Positions 51,089 to 59,613 of a stretch of 64,000 nucleotides of DNA are shown here, one piece after another (within the stretch, counting starts at the first letter, position 1; every line of letters begins with the position of its first letter). The translations under genes were made by a program, and so were the position numbers. The notes below the pieces were generated by a model. It saw only the letters and a list, made by a program, of their open reading frames with translations. It was not told where the DNA came from and ran no database searches. The stretch covers positions 1 through 64,000 of the forward strand of contig JAUIBR010000016.1 of NCBI GenBank assembly GCA_030427705.1, in the 5' to 3' direction. The stretch comes from a bacterium. GTDB taxonomy: Bacteria > Myxococcota_A > Bradymonadia > Bradymonadales > Bradymonadaceae.

Positions 51089-52603
51089 GTGGGCGCGCTC
51101 ATGCTGCTGCCATTTCTTTGGCTGCTTTTCTACGCGATACAGCTCTTTGACACCGATGCCTCCGGGGCGCTCTTTGCCTCGGCGACCGGTGAAGCTCTGC
51201 TGAATGGCCTGGTGCTTTCGGTTGCCGTCGCTGTTTTCAGCGTCGCGCTCGCGCTGCCGCTTGCCTGGCTGACGCACGCCACCGACATGCCGGGGCGTAA
51301 GTTCTTTCGGGTTGCGCTGAACCTGCCGCTAGCCGTGCCGTCGTACGTCAGTGGGTTTGTTGTGGTTGCGGCGTTGGGTCCGACCGGTTGGCTGCAGCAA
51401 GCGCTTGAGCCATTTGGCGTCGAGCGGCTTCCCGAAATCTACGGGTTTAATGGGGCGTTCGTCGCGCTTTTGTTCTCGTTCCCTTATGCGCTGATTCCCT
51501 TGCAGGCTGCTCTCAATCGTGTTGACCCGCGTATCTGGGAGGCCTCCCGGTCCCTTGGTCTGAAGCCCGGTCAGGCGTTCTGGCGAGTCATTTTTCCGAA
51601 TGTTCGTGGGGCGATTGCGGCCGGGTTCTTGCTGGTTGGGCTATATGCCATGAGCGACTTCGGCGCCGTGTCTCTGATGCACTTCGACTCGCTCAGCTAC
51701 GTCATCTATGTGCGCTACCAGTCGTTGTTCGACAAGGACGAGGCCATCTTCCTGGCGTTGGTCCTGGCGGTCGTAGCGTTGGCTTTCTTAGCCGCTTATC
51801 GATGGATTCGAGGGGCAGGTGGTTCGACCCACGTGCAGGCATCGGCGCGTGAATGGCCGACCATCAAACTTGGCACCTATCGTTGGCCAGCCGTTGTGTT
51901 CTGCAGTCTGGTGACCTTGTTGGGCGTTGGCTTGCCTATTTTCACGGTTGGCCTTTGGCTGTTCCGTGGGCTCGCGTTAGGCAACACCGTTGGCGACCTT
52001 GGCGCCGAAACATGGACCACCCTGTCCGTCGGAATCATGGCAGCTTTTGTCACAGTTTTTGTAGCTCTGATTCCGGCCCTGTTGACGCGATTCGGAAGTG
52101 CCCGAGTTTCCAAGACTGTGCACGTCGCCTCGCATGTCGGCTATGCCTTGCCGGGCATCGTAGTCGCATTGTCATTAGTGTTCTTCGCCATCCGCTACGC
52201 CGGCCCGTTTTACCAGACTACCGCGCTGCTGATCTTCGCCTACGTCGTGCGCTTTTTGCCGCTTGCCTTGGGCGTGTTGGACGACGCGTTGGAGTCCCAA
52301 AACTCGCGGCTCTATGACGCGTGCCGTGGCATGGGGCGCAGCCCCGTCAAAGCGTGGGCGACCGTCGTGATTCCCTGCGCTGCTAGCGGAATTGCAGCGG
52401 GTTGGCTGATCGTGTTCATGTCGGTCGTGAAGGAGTTGCCAGCCACGCTGCTGCTTAGCCCGTTGAACTTCAGCACGTTGGCGACTCGAATCTGGATGCT
52501 GACTGAAGAAGCATTCTTCACCGCGGCTGCACCACCAGTATTGGTGTTGATTCTATTTGCGTCGGTCGCGCTGGCATTCGGGACACGCAGCGAATCAGCG
52601 TGA
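51089..52603 (+). CDS. fbpB: Iron(III) ABC transporter permease (FbpB-like)
   Basis: A 504-residue inner-membrane protein with 12 hydrophobic helices in two homologous halves. Each half has the ABC permease EAA-type loop: EASRSLGLKPGQAFWRVIFP in the first and DACRGMGRSPVKAWATVVIP in the second. This two-in-one layout is typical of FbpB/SfuB. The GTG start at 51089 leaves almost no cytoplasmic N-terminus before the first helix. The frame is open upstream to 51011, but the only nearby ATG (51051) is one base out of phase; restoring one base would give M-S-x-HPILHG before the first helix. The true start is uncertain. The gene is between fbpA and fbpC. Confidence 0.9.
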   Translation: MGALMLLPFLWLLFYAIQLFDTDASGALFASATGEALLNGLVLSVAVAVFSVALALPLAWLTHATDMPGRKFFRVALNLPLAVPSYVSGFVVVAALGPTGWLQQALEPFGVERLPEIYGFNGAFVALLFSFPYALIPLQAALNRVDPRIWEASRSLGLKPGQAFWRVIFPNVRGAIAAGFLLVGLYAMSDFGAVSLMHFDSLSYVIYVRYQSLFDKDEAIFLALVLAVVALAFLAAYRWIRGAGGSTHVQASAREWPTIKLGTYRWPAVVFCSLVTLLGVGLPIFTVGLWLFRGLALGNTVGDLGAETWTTLSVGIMAAFVTVFVALIPALLTRFGSARVSKTVHVASHVGYALPGIVVALSLVFFAIRYAGPFYQTTALLIFAYVVRFLPLALGVLDDALESQNSRLYDACRGMGRSPVKAWATVVIPCAASGIAAGWLIVFMSVVKELPATLLLSPLNFSTLATRIWMLTEEAFFTAAAPPVLVLILFASVALAFGTRSESA

Positions 52604-52621
52604 ATTCGAATCGTGGCGTTC

Positions 52622-52755
52622 TTTCCACAGATTTCGCCGATGAAGACTCAGATTTTCCTGATTAGCTTACGTTTGGTTGGGCGTTGATTCCGCCAGTGAA
52701 TGGACCAAATGAATCTGAGTCAATCTGCGTGGGAATCCGTGTAATCGGTGGAAAG
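52622..52755. repeat. Dispersed palindromic repeat element B (CACAGA family), inside the fbp operon
   Basis: A 134-bp element in the 200-bp gap between fbpB and fbpC. Ends are TTTCCACAGATT and AATCGGTGGAAA, inverted with one mismatch in 12. Its left half matches the right half of element A (in inverse orientation) for about 45 bp with few changes (GTTCTTTCCACAGATTTC and CAGATTTTCC-TGATT). Internal CAGATT units repeat in both arms. Confidence 0.75.
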
Positions 52756-52804
52756 TCCCTCCGGGAACTCCCCGTCCCACAAGCTTCGTGCTAGGTTTCT
52801 CGCC

Positions 52805-53836
52805 ATGAGTGAGACCCCGAAATATGCGGTGAAGGGAGACAGCGTCACGGTGCAGTTTGGTGACGTGAAGGCTGTTAACCGTGCATCGTTTTTGATTGAG
52901 GCGGGGTCCGTGCATGTCTTGTTGGGACGCTCGGGGTCCGGCAAGACCACGCTGTTGCGCGCCATTGCTGGGTTTGAACCGCTTGCAAACGGCAAGCTCG
53001 AGACGGGCGGCCGCATCGTCGATGACAACACCAAAGCCGGTTGGGTCCCGCCCGAGCAACGCAAGATTGGCTTTGTCTTCCAAGACTACGCGCTCTTTCC
53101 GCACTTGAGTGTTTTGGAAAACATCGCGTTTGGGGTTTCTGGCACGAAGGACGAGCGTCACGCGGTTGCCCGTAAATGGCTGGACCGCATTCGGTTGCCA
53201 GACCACGGGGCGCGCAAACCTGGGCAACTCAGTGGTGGTGAACAACAACGCGTTGCGCTGGCCCGCGCGCTTGCACCTGAGCCGTCCTTGGTCCTTCTGG
53301 ACGAGCCGTTTAGCAACCTCGATGCGCACCTGCGTCGCAATGTGCGTGACGAGACCATCGCATTGATACGCGAGCAAAATGCCACCGCGATCTTTGTGAC
53401 CCACGATGCAGAAGAGGCGTTCTCGGTCGCTGACACCATCACAGTCCTGCATCACGGCGAGGTCCAACAGATTGGGACGCCGGCCGAGCTGTACTTGGAG
53501 CCACTGACGATTCATGTCGCTCGGCTATGCGGCCCCGCATCCTTCCTAGACCTGACCGTTGTCGACGGTCTTGCCACCTGCGCACTGGGCGAAGTCGAGT
53601 TGGTGCGCGACCCTGAAGGCGCGACCCAAGTGATGGTAAGGCCCGAACAGGTGGATGTTGTCGAAGGCGAGGGTGCCAAGGTCACCGGAAAACGATTCCT
53701 GGGCGCTGTATTTGAGTTGGATTTGGAGCTGAACTCCGGCGACACCATCCAAGCCCGCACGCCTTCGAACTTCAAAGTCGGACAACCTGTTGGCGTCCGA
53801 GCCAATGGCCCACTCGCTCCGCTAACTGCCGGCTAG
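52805..53836 (+). CDS. fbpC: Iron(III) ABC transporter ATPase (FbpC-like)
   Basis: A 343-residue ABC ATPase. Walker A GRSGSGKTT (41-49), Q-loop FVFQDYALFPH, signature LSGGEQQR (142-149), Walker B LVLLDEP (162-168) and H-loop VTHD are present; the C-terminal 100 residues form the regulatory beta domain of the FbpC/PotA group. It powers the FbpB permease. ATG at 52805; the longer frame from 52748 overlaps repeat element B and is rejected. The gene is separated from fbpB by element B and followed by element C. Confidence 0.95.
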   Translation: MSETPKYAVKGDSVTVQFGDVKAVNRASFLIEAGSVHVLLGRSGSGKTTLLRAIAGFEPLANGKLETGGRIVDDNTKAGWVPPEQRKIGFVFQDYALFPHLSVLENIAFGVSGTKDERHAVARKWLDRIRLPDHGARKPGQLSGGEQQRVALARALAPEPSLVLLDEPFSNLDAHLRRNVRDETIALIREQNATAIFVTHDAEEAFSVADTITVLHHGEVQQIGTPAELYLEPLTIHVARLCGPASFLDLTVVDGLATCALGEVELVRDPEGATQVMVRPEQVDVVEGEGAKVTGKRFLGAVFELDLELNSGDTIQARTPSNFKVGQPVGVRANGPLAPLTAG

Positions 53837-53865
53837 TCGCTAGGCGACCACACGCGAACACGCGA

Positions 53866-54018
53866 ATCCACAGACGGCGCAGACGAAACACAGACGTGCA
53901 CAGACTTTTTTTCAAGAGGGCATCAGCCAAGTCACAATTTTAGAATTGTGAGGTGCTACATGCCGTCGCGAAACAGATTTCTGCGTTTGTCTGTGTACTG
54001 TCTGCGCCGTCTGTGGAT
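53866..54018. repeat. Dispersed palindromic repeat element C (CACAGA family)
   Basis: A 153-bp near-perfect palindrome after fbpC. The terminal arms are 19 bp and perfect (ATCCACAGACGGCGCAGAC at 53866-53884 and its complement at 54000-54018). A central hairpin TCACAATT-TTAG-AATTGTGA (53932-53951) is centred on the same axis. Between them, CACAGAC units repeat at about 12-bp spacing in both arms. It is related to elements A and B, with CAGAC in place of CAGATT. Confidence 0.85.
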
Positions 54019-54090
54019 GGATCTCCGCAACTGTAGTTCGAAACGAAACTTCTCGCGCGGCATCGGATGAGTGGACCCCAAGAGGCCACT

Positions 54091-54669
54091 ATGAAACGCG
54101 CAGTACGATCGTTCATCCTCGCCATTACTCTCCTTTTCGCCGCACCAGCAGCGGCCGATCCAATCCCAGCCAAAGTGCTCTACAGCGGTTCTGTCGTTGG
54201 CTTCACCGCCGAAACAACCCTGTTCGAGGTCGACGGCTTGTTTCGGCGATTTACAGTCAGCGGGACCGTGGATGCGGACGATTTTGAGAAGTCGAAGGTC
54301 ATCGTTGAGATCGAGGCCAAGAGCGTCGACACGGGCAATTCGTCCAGGGATGAACACCTGCGTGATCCAGACTTTTTCCATGTCACAAAACACCCAAACC
54401 TGCGCTTTGAAACCACCGGTATCCGAAAGACCGGCGAGGGAAAGTACGCAGTTTCGGGCAATTTCACGATCCTAAAGACGACAAAACCTGTCACGATTAA
54501 CGTGACAACATCCATCGAGGACTCTGGCAAAGTCAAAGTACTCAGGGTCGAAGGCGGTTTGAAAGTGAATCGCCACACGTATGGCCTCGATTACGAGTCC
54601 AGCACATTTGAGCCGGACATCAAAGACACCGTGAAGATTAAGTTCGACCTGCGGTTTTTAGCGAAATAG
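54091..54669 (+). CDS. YceI-family periplasmic lipid-binding-like protein
   Basis: A 192-residue exported protein. Sec signal ends near AAPAAA; the mature chain is a lipocalin-like beta barrel typical of YceI: YSGSVVGFTAETTLFEVDGLF, VSGTVDADDF, SRDEHLRDPDFFHVTKHPNLRF (in parts), GNFTILKTTKPV. Characterised members bind polyisoprenoid lipids; the role in stress is unresolved. ATG at 54091 with GAGG six bases upstream gives the signal peptide; an in-frame ATG at 54067 would add eight residues. Confidence 0.93.
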   Translation: MKRAVRSFILAITLLFAAPAAADPIPAKVLYSGSVVGFTAETTLFEVDGLFRRFTVSGTVDADDFEKSKVIVEIEAKSVDTGNSSRDEHLRDPDFFHVTKHPNLRFETTGIRKTGEGKYAVSGNFTILKTTKPVTINVTTSIEDSGKVKVLRVEGGLKVNRHTYGLDYESSTFEPDIKDTVKIKFDLRFLAK

Positions 54670-54977
54670 CGCACTGGCCAGCTTCGCGTTGCTTGCTGGC
54701 GTCTAGTGGCAGCTTCGCTTTGCTCGCTGCGTCTAGTGGCAGCTACGCTGTGCTTGCTGCGTCTACTTGCTTATGCGTAGCTGCAGGTGGCTTGAGCGGG
54801 CGCGAGGCAAAGCCGAGCTACTAGACGCGAGGCGAGCGCAGCAAAGCCGAGCCACTAGACGCGAGGCGAGCGAAGCAATGCCGAGCCACTAGACGCGAGG
54901 CAGCGCCGAGCCCCTAGACGTCTCGTAACCTAAACGCTAAATTCCGCCCGCTTCGTTGGACGCAAGGGCAGAAGGTT
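54670..54977. repeat. Inverted tandem repeat array forming a long imperfect stem-loop
   Basis: This gene-free stretch contains a left array of CGTCTAG units at 54700, 54730 and 54760 (30-bp period, unit core CGTCTAGTGGCAGC-TCGC) and a right array of CTAGACG units at 54821, 54855, 54889 and 54914 (34-bp period, then 25). The right units (GAGCCACTAGACGCGAGGCG type) are the reverse complement of the left ones, so the region can fold into a roughly 220-bp branched stem. No ORF is supported in it. After 54920 there is about 60 bp of ordinary sequence with the ceramidase Shine-Dalgarno-like GAAGG. Confidence 0.8.
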
Positions 54978-56636
54978 ATGAGCTGGTCAACAGGCTTCGG
55001 GAAAGCCGAATTCACCGCGTGGGAACACGAGATCTCCATGATGGGTTGGGGCCGAATGGACAACCGCATCGTGGGAGCCGAGACACCGATTTATGCACGT
55101 GCAGCGGCGTTTCGCAGCGGCGGCACAACCGTCGTTTACGTCTGCCTGGACTTGATGGCCGTGTCGCTTCGCATCCGTCGGCAGGTGATCGAGGCGGTGC
55201 AGGAGAAGCACCCGGAGCTTCACGAGTCGAATATCATCATCACCGCGACGCATACGCATAGCGGGCCAAGCGGCTATTCCGAGTACTTTTTTATCAACCT
55301 GAATGGGCCAGGTTTTTCGCCGGTTGTCTGCCAAGCGGCGGTGGATGGAAGTGTCGAGGCGACGTTGCAGGCGCTCGAGAACCTGCAGCCAGCTGAGCTT
55401 CGCGTGGGTACAGCGGATATGCCGCTGGACAAGCCCGTGGCGTTCAATCGTTCGTGGTTCGCGTACAACCTGAACGAAGATGTTGAGCCGGTGACCGAGG
55501 ACGAGCGCGACTCGATTGTCAATCGGACGATGACGATGTTGGTGGCTTACGATGCCAACGACATGGCCGTCGGCTGCATCAATTGGCACCCCGTTCACTG
55601 CACCAGCGTGCATGCCGAGAACGACAAGATTCACTCGGACAATAAGGGCTTGGCGGCCGCTAATCTGGAAGCTGACTTTGGCGGCGACTTTGTCGCGCTC
55701 TTTGTCCAAGAATCTTCAGGAGACGTCAGCCCGAACTACCGCTACAGCAAGAAGCGAAAGAAGGTCATCGGGCACCTAGACAACGACTACGAGAGCGCGG
55801 AGTTCAATGCAAAGGCGCAGGTTGAGTTGGCAAAGGAAGCCATCAAAAACGCAACGCCGATTGATAACAATGAGATCTTCAGCGCCGTTCACTATGTCGA
55901 CTTCCCGAACGTTGAGGTGTCTGCCTCATACGGGCGTGGAGCGGCCCAGCGCACAACTGTGGCGACGCTGGGGCTCTCGATGGCCGAAGGAACCGCTGAG
56001 GGACCGGGACCAATCCTAGGCCTCAAAGCCTTCAATCGTTGGATGTCTCGGCAGAAGGCGAAGTCAAAATCGACGGATGATCCAAAGGTCCCCATGATCG
56101 ATGCGGGCAATGGATTGGACGCGAAATTCCTGGGCAAACTCAGTGTGCGCAAAGCGCAGATTCCGTCGCTGGATGCATCATTTAAGTACATCAAGACGCT
56201 CATTAAAGAAGAGCGCATGGACGAGCGTCCGTGGTTTCCGCAAATCCTGCCGCTGCAGCTATTGCAGATTGGCCCCATCTTGGTGTTCGGCATCCCGTTC
56301 GAGTGCACGACCATTGCGGGCCGCCGGATGCGTGACCACTTGTTGAAGCTATTTCCGAAGCAGGGAATCGAACGGGTGGTGATGAGCTCGTATTGCAATG
56401 CATATGCGGGTTATCTGACCACGTTTGAGGAGTACCAACTTCAGCACTATGAGGCGGGCTACACCTTGTTCGGCCCGCATCAGTTGGGCGCCGTCTTGAC
56501 GATGTTGGATTGGATGCAGCCGCGCATCGAGAGCATGCCTCGTGGAAACGAACCGCCCGAGTTTCCTGATGAGGCCCTGATGGCTCGAAAATTCGACAAG
56601 CCGTGGCCATATAAGCGAGCGAGGCCAGTCTGGTGA
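54978..56636 (+). CDS. Neutral/alkaline ceramidase-like protein
   Basis: A 552-residue protein matching the N-terminal catalytic domain of neutral ceramidases: zinc motif region THTHSGPSGY (91-100), HPVHCTSVH and HSDNKGLAAANLE, and the GDVSPN site where characterised ceramidases carry the active Ser. These enzymes hydrolyse ceramide to sphingosine and fatty acid. The usual C-terminal Ig-like domain is only partly apparent, and no signal peptide is seen, which is unusual because known members are secreted; the start is therefore less certain. ATG at 54978 with GAAGG upstream. The GIN-domain lipoprotein starts inside its stop (GTGA), so they are coupled. Confidence 0.87.
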   Translation: MSWSTGFGKAEFTAWEHEISMMGWGRMDNRIVGAETPIYARAAAFRSGGTTVVYVCLDLMAVSLRIRRQVIEAVQEKHPELHESNIIITATHTHSGPSGYSEYFFINLNGPGFSPVVCQAAVDGSVEATLQALENLQPAELRVGTADMPLDKPVAFNRSWFAYNLNEDVEPVTEDERDSIVNRTMTMLVAYDANDMAVGCINWHPVHCTSVHAENDKIHSDNKGLAAANLEADFGGDFVALFVQESSGDVSPNYRYSKKRKKVIGHLDNDYESAEFNAKAQVELAKEAIKNATPIDNNEIFSAVHYVDFPNVEVSASYGRGAAQRTTVATLGLSMAEGTAEGPGPILGLKAFNRWMSRQKAKSKSTDDPKVPMIDAGNGLDAKFLGKLSVRKAQIPSLDASFKYIKTLIKEERMDERPWFPQILPLQLLQIGPILVFGIPFECTTIAGRRMRDHLLKLFPKQGIERVVMSSYCNAYAGYLTTFEEYQLQHYEAGYTLFGPHQLGAVLTMLDWMQPRIESMPRGNEPPEFPDEALMARKFDKPWPYKRARPVW

Positions 56637-57349
56637 ACAAGCTACTGATCTGCTTACCGGCGTTGCTTCTGGTGGGGTGTCTGGAACCGGAAATCATTGG
56701 CTCTGGGACCATTGTAACGCGCGAGTACAACGTGAATTCGTTCCGGTCGGTTGAGGCATGTTGTGGCTGGGATGTGGTGGTGAGCGAGGCGCCAACTCGA
56801 CGCGTTGAGATCACCGGCGACGACAATATTGTTCCGGCCATCATTGCCAAGAGCATCGACGAGACCCTGACCCTTGAGTACGCCACGGACGCCGACAGAA
56901 GCCCGTCTCAGCCGATTCGCGTGGTCGTGGAATCCCCAAACATCACGTCCTTAAAGATGTCATCTGGTGGCACAGCTATCGTGGAGAACGTCGAATCTGA
57001 CCTGTTCAGTTTCAACGCTTCGCAAGGCTCGTCCGCACGCTTCAAGAGCATCACGACGCAGTCGTTGAACACCGCTCTAGAAGGTGGAAGCGAAGCGCTG
57101 ATCGACGGCGTTCGTGTCGACCAACTCAATGCTCGTCTGGACGGCGGCTCCAGCATTTCGACCTCGTTCCAACTGCCTGCCGTCGACCTCGAGTTGGCAG
57201 GCGGAAGCCGGGCAAATGTGTGGGTCGCAGACACACTCGTAGTCGACGCTTCAGGTGGCAGCGCGGTGAAGTACTACGGTGACCCCGAGCTTGAAGAAAC
57301 AGTCACAGATGGGAGCTCGGTTGAGCGTCTCGGCGACCAACCGCTTTGA
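56633..57349 (+). CDS. GIN-domain (DUF2807) lipoprotein
   Basis: A 238-residue exported protein with lipobox LVGC (Cys16). The rest is a right-handed beta-helix-like GIN domain: GSGTIVTREYNVNSFRSVEACCGWDVVVSE and later Gly/Ser-rich coils SLKMSSGGTA, TALEGGSEA, ARLDGGSSIS, LELAGGSRANV, VVDASGGSAVKYYGDP that repeat about every 22 residues. GIN domains are common on bacterial surfaces but have no settled function. GTG start overlaps the ceramidase stop. The 3' end overlaps the convergent membrane-protein gene by 47 nt. Confidence 0.88.
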   Translation: MNKLLICLPALLLVGCLEPEIIGSGTIVTREYNVNSFRSVEACCGWDVVVSEAPTRRVEITGDDNIVPAIIAKSIDETLTLEYATDADRSPSQPIRVVVESPNITSLKMSSGGTAIVENVESDLFSFNASQGSSARFKSITTQSLNTALEGGSEALIDGVRVDQLNARLDGGSSISTSFQLPAVDLELAGGSRANVWVADTLVVDASGGSAVKYYGDPELEETVTDGSSVERLGDQPL

Positions 57350-58139
57350 TTGCGCGCAACCATTCGGGGTCGAATGTGATGATGTGAATCATCAACATGC
57401 CGACGGTTAGGTCCGCGAAATCGACGGTTGCAATGATTCCCACGTGCATGCCCACCATCGCCAGCCACAGCCACGGTCGGAAACGGCCGACGACAGCCAG
57501 TGGTGCGAACAGACATTCCAACGCGAGCACGCCATACGACATGCCGGTTAGAAGGGTAGGCATGCTGGTTAGCGTATCGACGATGAAGTTGTCGCGAGCC
57601 AGCGCGGACTCCAAAACGTATTGCAGGGCGGAGCCGTCTATCCACGAGCTGCTGTGCAGCTTCGTAACGCCGCTGAACGTGTAGCCGGCAGACATGATGA
57701 CCCAGGCCAGCGTGTAAAAACCGCTCGGCAGTCGCCACGATGCGGCTTCACCAGCTTTGGGCACTGGCACCGCCGTGTGGAAGAGCAGCAGCCAGCCCAC
57801 AAACGGAAGACCGGGGTTGGCGATCATCGGATTGCGGCAGAAGAGGGCGGCCCAGATGATCCAGAGTGCCGCTGACGCAACGCGGTCCCGGAATCCAAGC
57901 GCCAACATCAGCGACAGGGCAAGTGATGCGCTGATGAGCCCGATAGCAAAGGCGGGGGAGTCAGACAGCATGAAGAGGCTAGGCAGCGGGCCAACAAGCG
58001 GGCTGGTCGAGGCCTCCATGATGCCTTCGCTGCTGAAAAGCTCTGTTGCCCAAGGCAGCAGTTCAGCGAAGTGCACAAAGAGGTACGCGCCAAACATGAA
58101 CCGAAAGACCGAGTAGTTTCGCCAGTTCCAGCCGTTCAT
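57303..58139 (-). CDS. HTTM-like polytopic membrane protein
   Basis: A 278-residue integral membrane protein with about seven or eight hydrophobic helices, beginning NWRNYSVFRFMFGAYLFVHF and including FVGWLLLFHTAVPVPK, SAGYTFSGVTKLHSSSWIDG and LALECLFAPLAVVGRFRPW. The overall pattern (conserved W-DG-AL after a helix and the EC-F-P helix) resembles the HTTM (horizontally transferred transmembrane) domain, related to vitamin K-dependent gamma-carboxylase. Function of bacterial stand-alone versions is unknown. ATG at 58139 overlaps the desaturase stop as ATGA, so it is the second gene of that operon. Confidence 0.65.
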   Translation of the reverse strand: MNGWNWRNYSVFRFMFGAYLFVHFAELLPWATELFSSEGIMEASTSPLVGPLPSLFMLSDSPAFAIGLISASLALSLMLALGFRDRVASAALWIIWAALFCRNPMIANPGLPFVGWLLLFHTAVPVPKAGEAASWRLPSGFYTLAWVIMSAGYTFSGVTKLHSSSWIDGSALQYVLESALARDNFIVDTLTSMPTLLTGMSYGVLALECLFAPLAVVGRFRPWLWLAMVGMHVGIIATVDFADLTVGMLMIHIITFDPEWLRAIKAVGRRDAQPSSHL

Positions 58140-59368
58140 ACGTCCCCCTTGCCGCAATCAGGTCGAAGCACACGTGGAATCGACTCCGGCGTGCCTTCCT
58201 TGGGCGCGTAGTGCACCTCCACATCATGGATCTCGCCGCGAATGCCTAGCTCACGCAGAATCTTGGCGTCGCCTCGACCGCCGGGACACAGCGCAAATTG
58301 CGCCGCCGCGTCGTACATCGGCTTGGTCGTTGGATTAGTCGCCAGCACGGGACCATACGCAAGCACGCCCCCGTACACGTTTCGACGGTTGTAGGGCCCT
58401 TGAATGCTTGGGTAGAGCTCCTTTGTGACCTCCAATACCTGCGGACCATTTTCATCGGTGTAGGTCACCCAGAACTTGGTCGAGAACGTCTCCAGCCCAT
58501 CCACAGTCGTGAAGACTTTTGGCGACGGCGAGGCGGTTGTGAACGCCGCGAGACCCTTGAGTTCGGGCACGTTCGACGCGTACGCCGCCATGCCAAACAA
58601 GCCCACGAACGCCAAAGCGGTCAGTCGGCGCGAGTAGCTTACAGGCGTCTCATCATTGACCTCGCAACCAAGCAGCATGCGGCCGAGCTTGTGTTCGTTG
58701 GTCGAACCCAGACCACACGAATCTTCGAACGTCTTGGGGTTGTTGAACGTCCCGAACATCATGTCCCAGATGGGCAAATCACCGTAGTTGTAGCCGTGGA
58801 CGCCTTCCTGATGATGCACGCAGTGACTCTCAGGGCGTTGAATGATGTAGCCCATCCAATGCGGTGTCTTGACGTTCCAGTGGTAGAATAGCTCGGCTAG
58901 GCCCGCCAAGAGCGCGACACCTGCTGCTGACGCAGGTGACAAGCCCATGACCAGGTACATCACAACGCTCGAGAACACCGTATTCGCTAGAATCTCGAAC
59001 GGGTGTTTGTAGAAACTGGTGATGATCTCCAAGCGCTGTGGTGAGTGGTGCAGCTGGTGGAGCCAACGCCAAAGAAACGGGATTTCGTGCCGAGCGCGAT
59101 GCCACCAGTAGAACAGGAACGTCATGACCAGATAGCCGACAATGGTGCCGGTGAGCGTTCCCATCTCGGCGAGCTTCCAGAGCGACTGGTTTTCCAACCA
59201 GGCCTCAAACCCCATCCCGAACGCATAGACGATGCCGGCCTGAAGCCCGTTGAACACAAGGGCGCGACCCCACCAACCTTTGACACGCGGCCAGTGCCGA
59301 CCGGGCCGGCGCAGCTCCGCCCACATCATGAGTAGGGCGGCGATGAGTACGATTACAGGGACAAACAT
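58136..59368 (-). CDS. Sterol desaturase/fatty acid hydroxylase-family protein with extra C-terminal domain
   Basis: A 410-residue membrane di-iron oxygenase. The three His clusters are HRARH (90-94), HQLHH (104-108) and HCVHH (182-186), with a later HGYNYGD (191 onward); these coordinate the di-iron centre. Four membrane helices surround them (residues 1-20, 35-50, 72-90, 130-165). Unlike ordinary members, it continues after about residue 285 with a soluble domain of 125 residues (TKFWVTYTDENGPQVLEVTKE, YNRRNVYGGVLAYGPVLATN, KILRELGIRGEI) that I do not recognise. ATG at 59368 has GGAGG 7 bases upstream; upstream in-frame sequence to 59587 is rejected. The substrate could be a sterol or other lipid. 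Confidence 0.87.
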   Translation of the reverse strand: MFVPVIVLIAALLMMWAELRRPGRHWPRVKGWWGRALVFNGLQAGIVYAFGMGFEAWLENQSLWKLAEMGTLTGTIVGYLVMTFLFYWWHRARHEIPFLWRWLHQLHHSPQRLEIITSFYKHPFEILANTVFSSVVMYLVMGLSPASAAGVALLAGLAELFYHWNVKTPHWMGYIIQRPESHCVHHQEGVHGYNYGDLPIWDMMFGTFNNPKTFEDSCGLGSTNEHKLGRMLLGCEVNDETPVSYSRRLTALAFVGLFGMAAYASNVPELKGLAAFTTASPSPKVFTTVDGLETFSTKFWVTYTDENGPQVLEVTKELYPSIQGPYNRRNVYGGVLAYGPVLATNPTTKPMYDAAAQFALCPGGRGDAKILRELGIRGEIHDVEVHYAPKEGTPESIPRVLRPDCGKGDV

Positions 59369-59531
59369 GTTTGACCTCCATGGCGCAAAATTCGTGGGAG
59401 GTTTTTCAACACCTGTGCCAATACGCTGTTCGCCCCAATCCATGCGACTTTCCGAAAATCCACCCCCAGATAACCCCTCACCCAACACCCAATCTGTCCA
59501 ACTTTTGTACAAATCCTGTACAAGCAATGTA

Positions 59532-59555
59532 CCAAGCCCCCAAGCCCCCAAGCCC
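59532..59555. repeat. CCAAGCC short-repeat tract
   Basis: Three CCAAGCCC-type units between the divergent desaturase and pirin genes; a variant of the CCAAGAA heptamers at 42822 and 63871. Confidence 0.45.
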
Positions 59556-59613
59556 AATTTGAACCGCCAAAGGTCCCAGCGCATCAAAAGTCAGAATTCA
59601 CAAAGGAGCCCAT

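Noticed and set aside
54670-54920. A CRISPR array
   Set aside because: The units are inverted and degenerate with no constant spacers, the two sides have different periods, and there are no cas genes.
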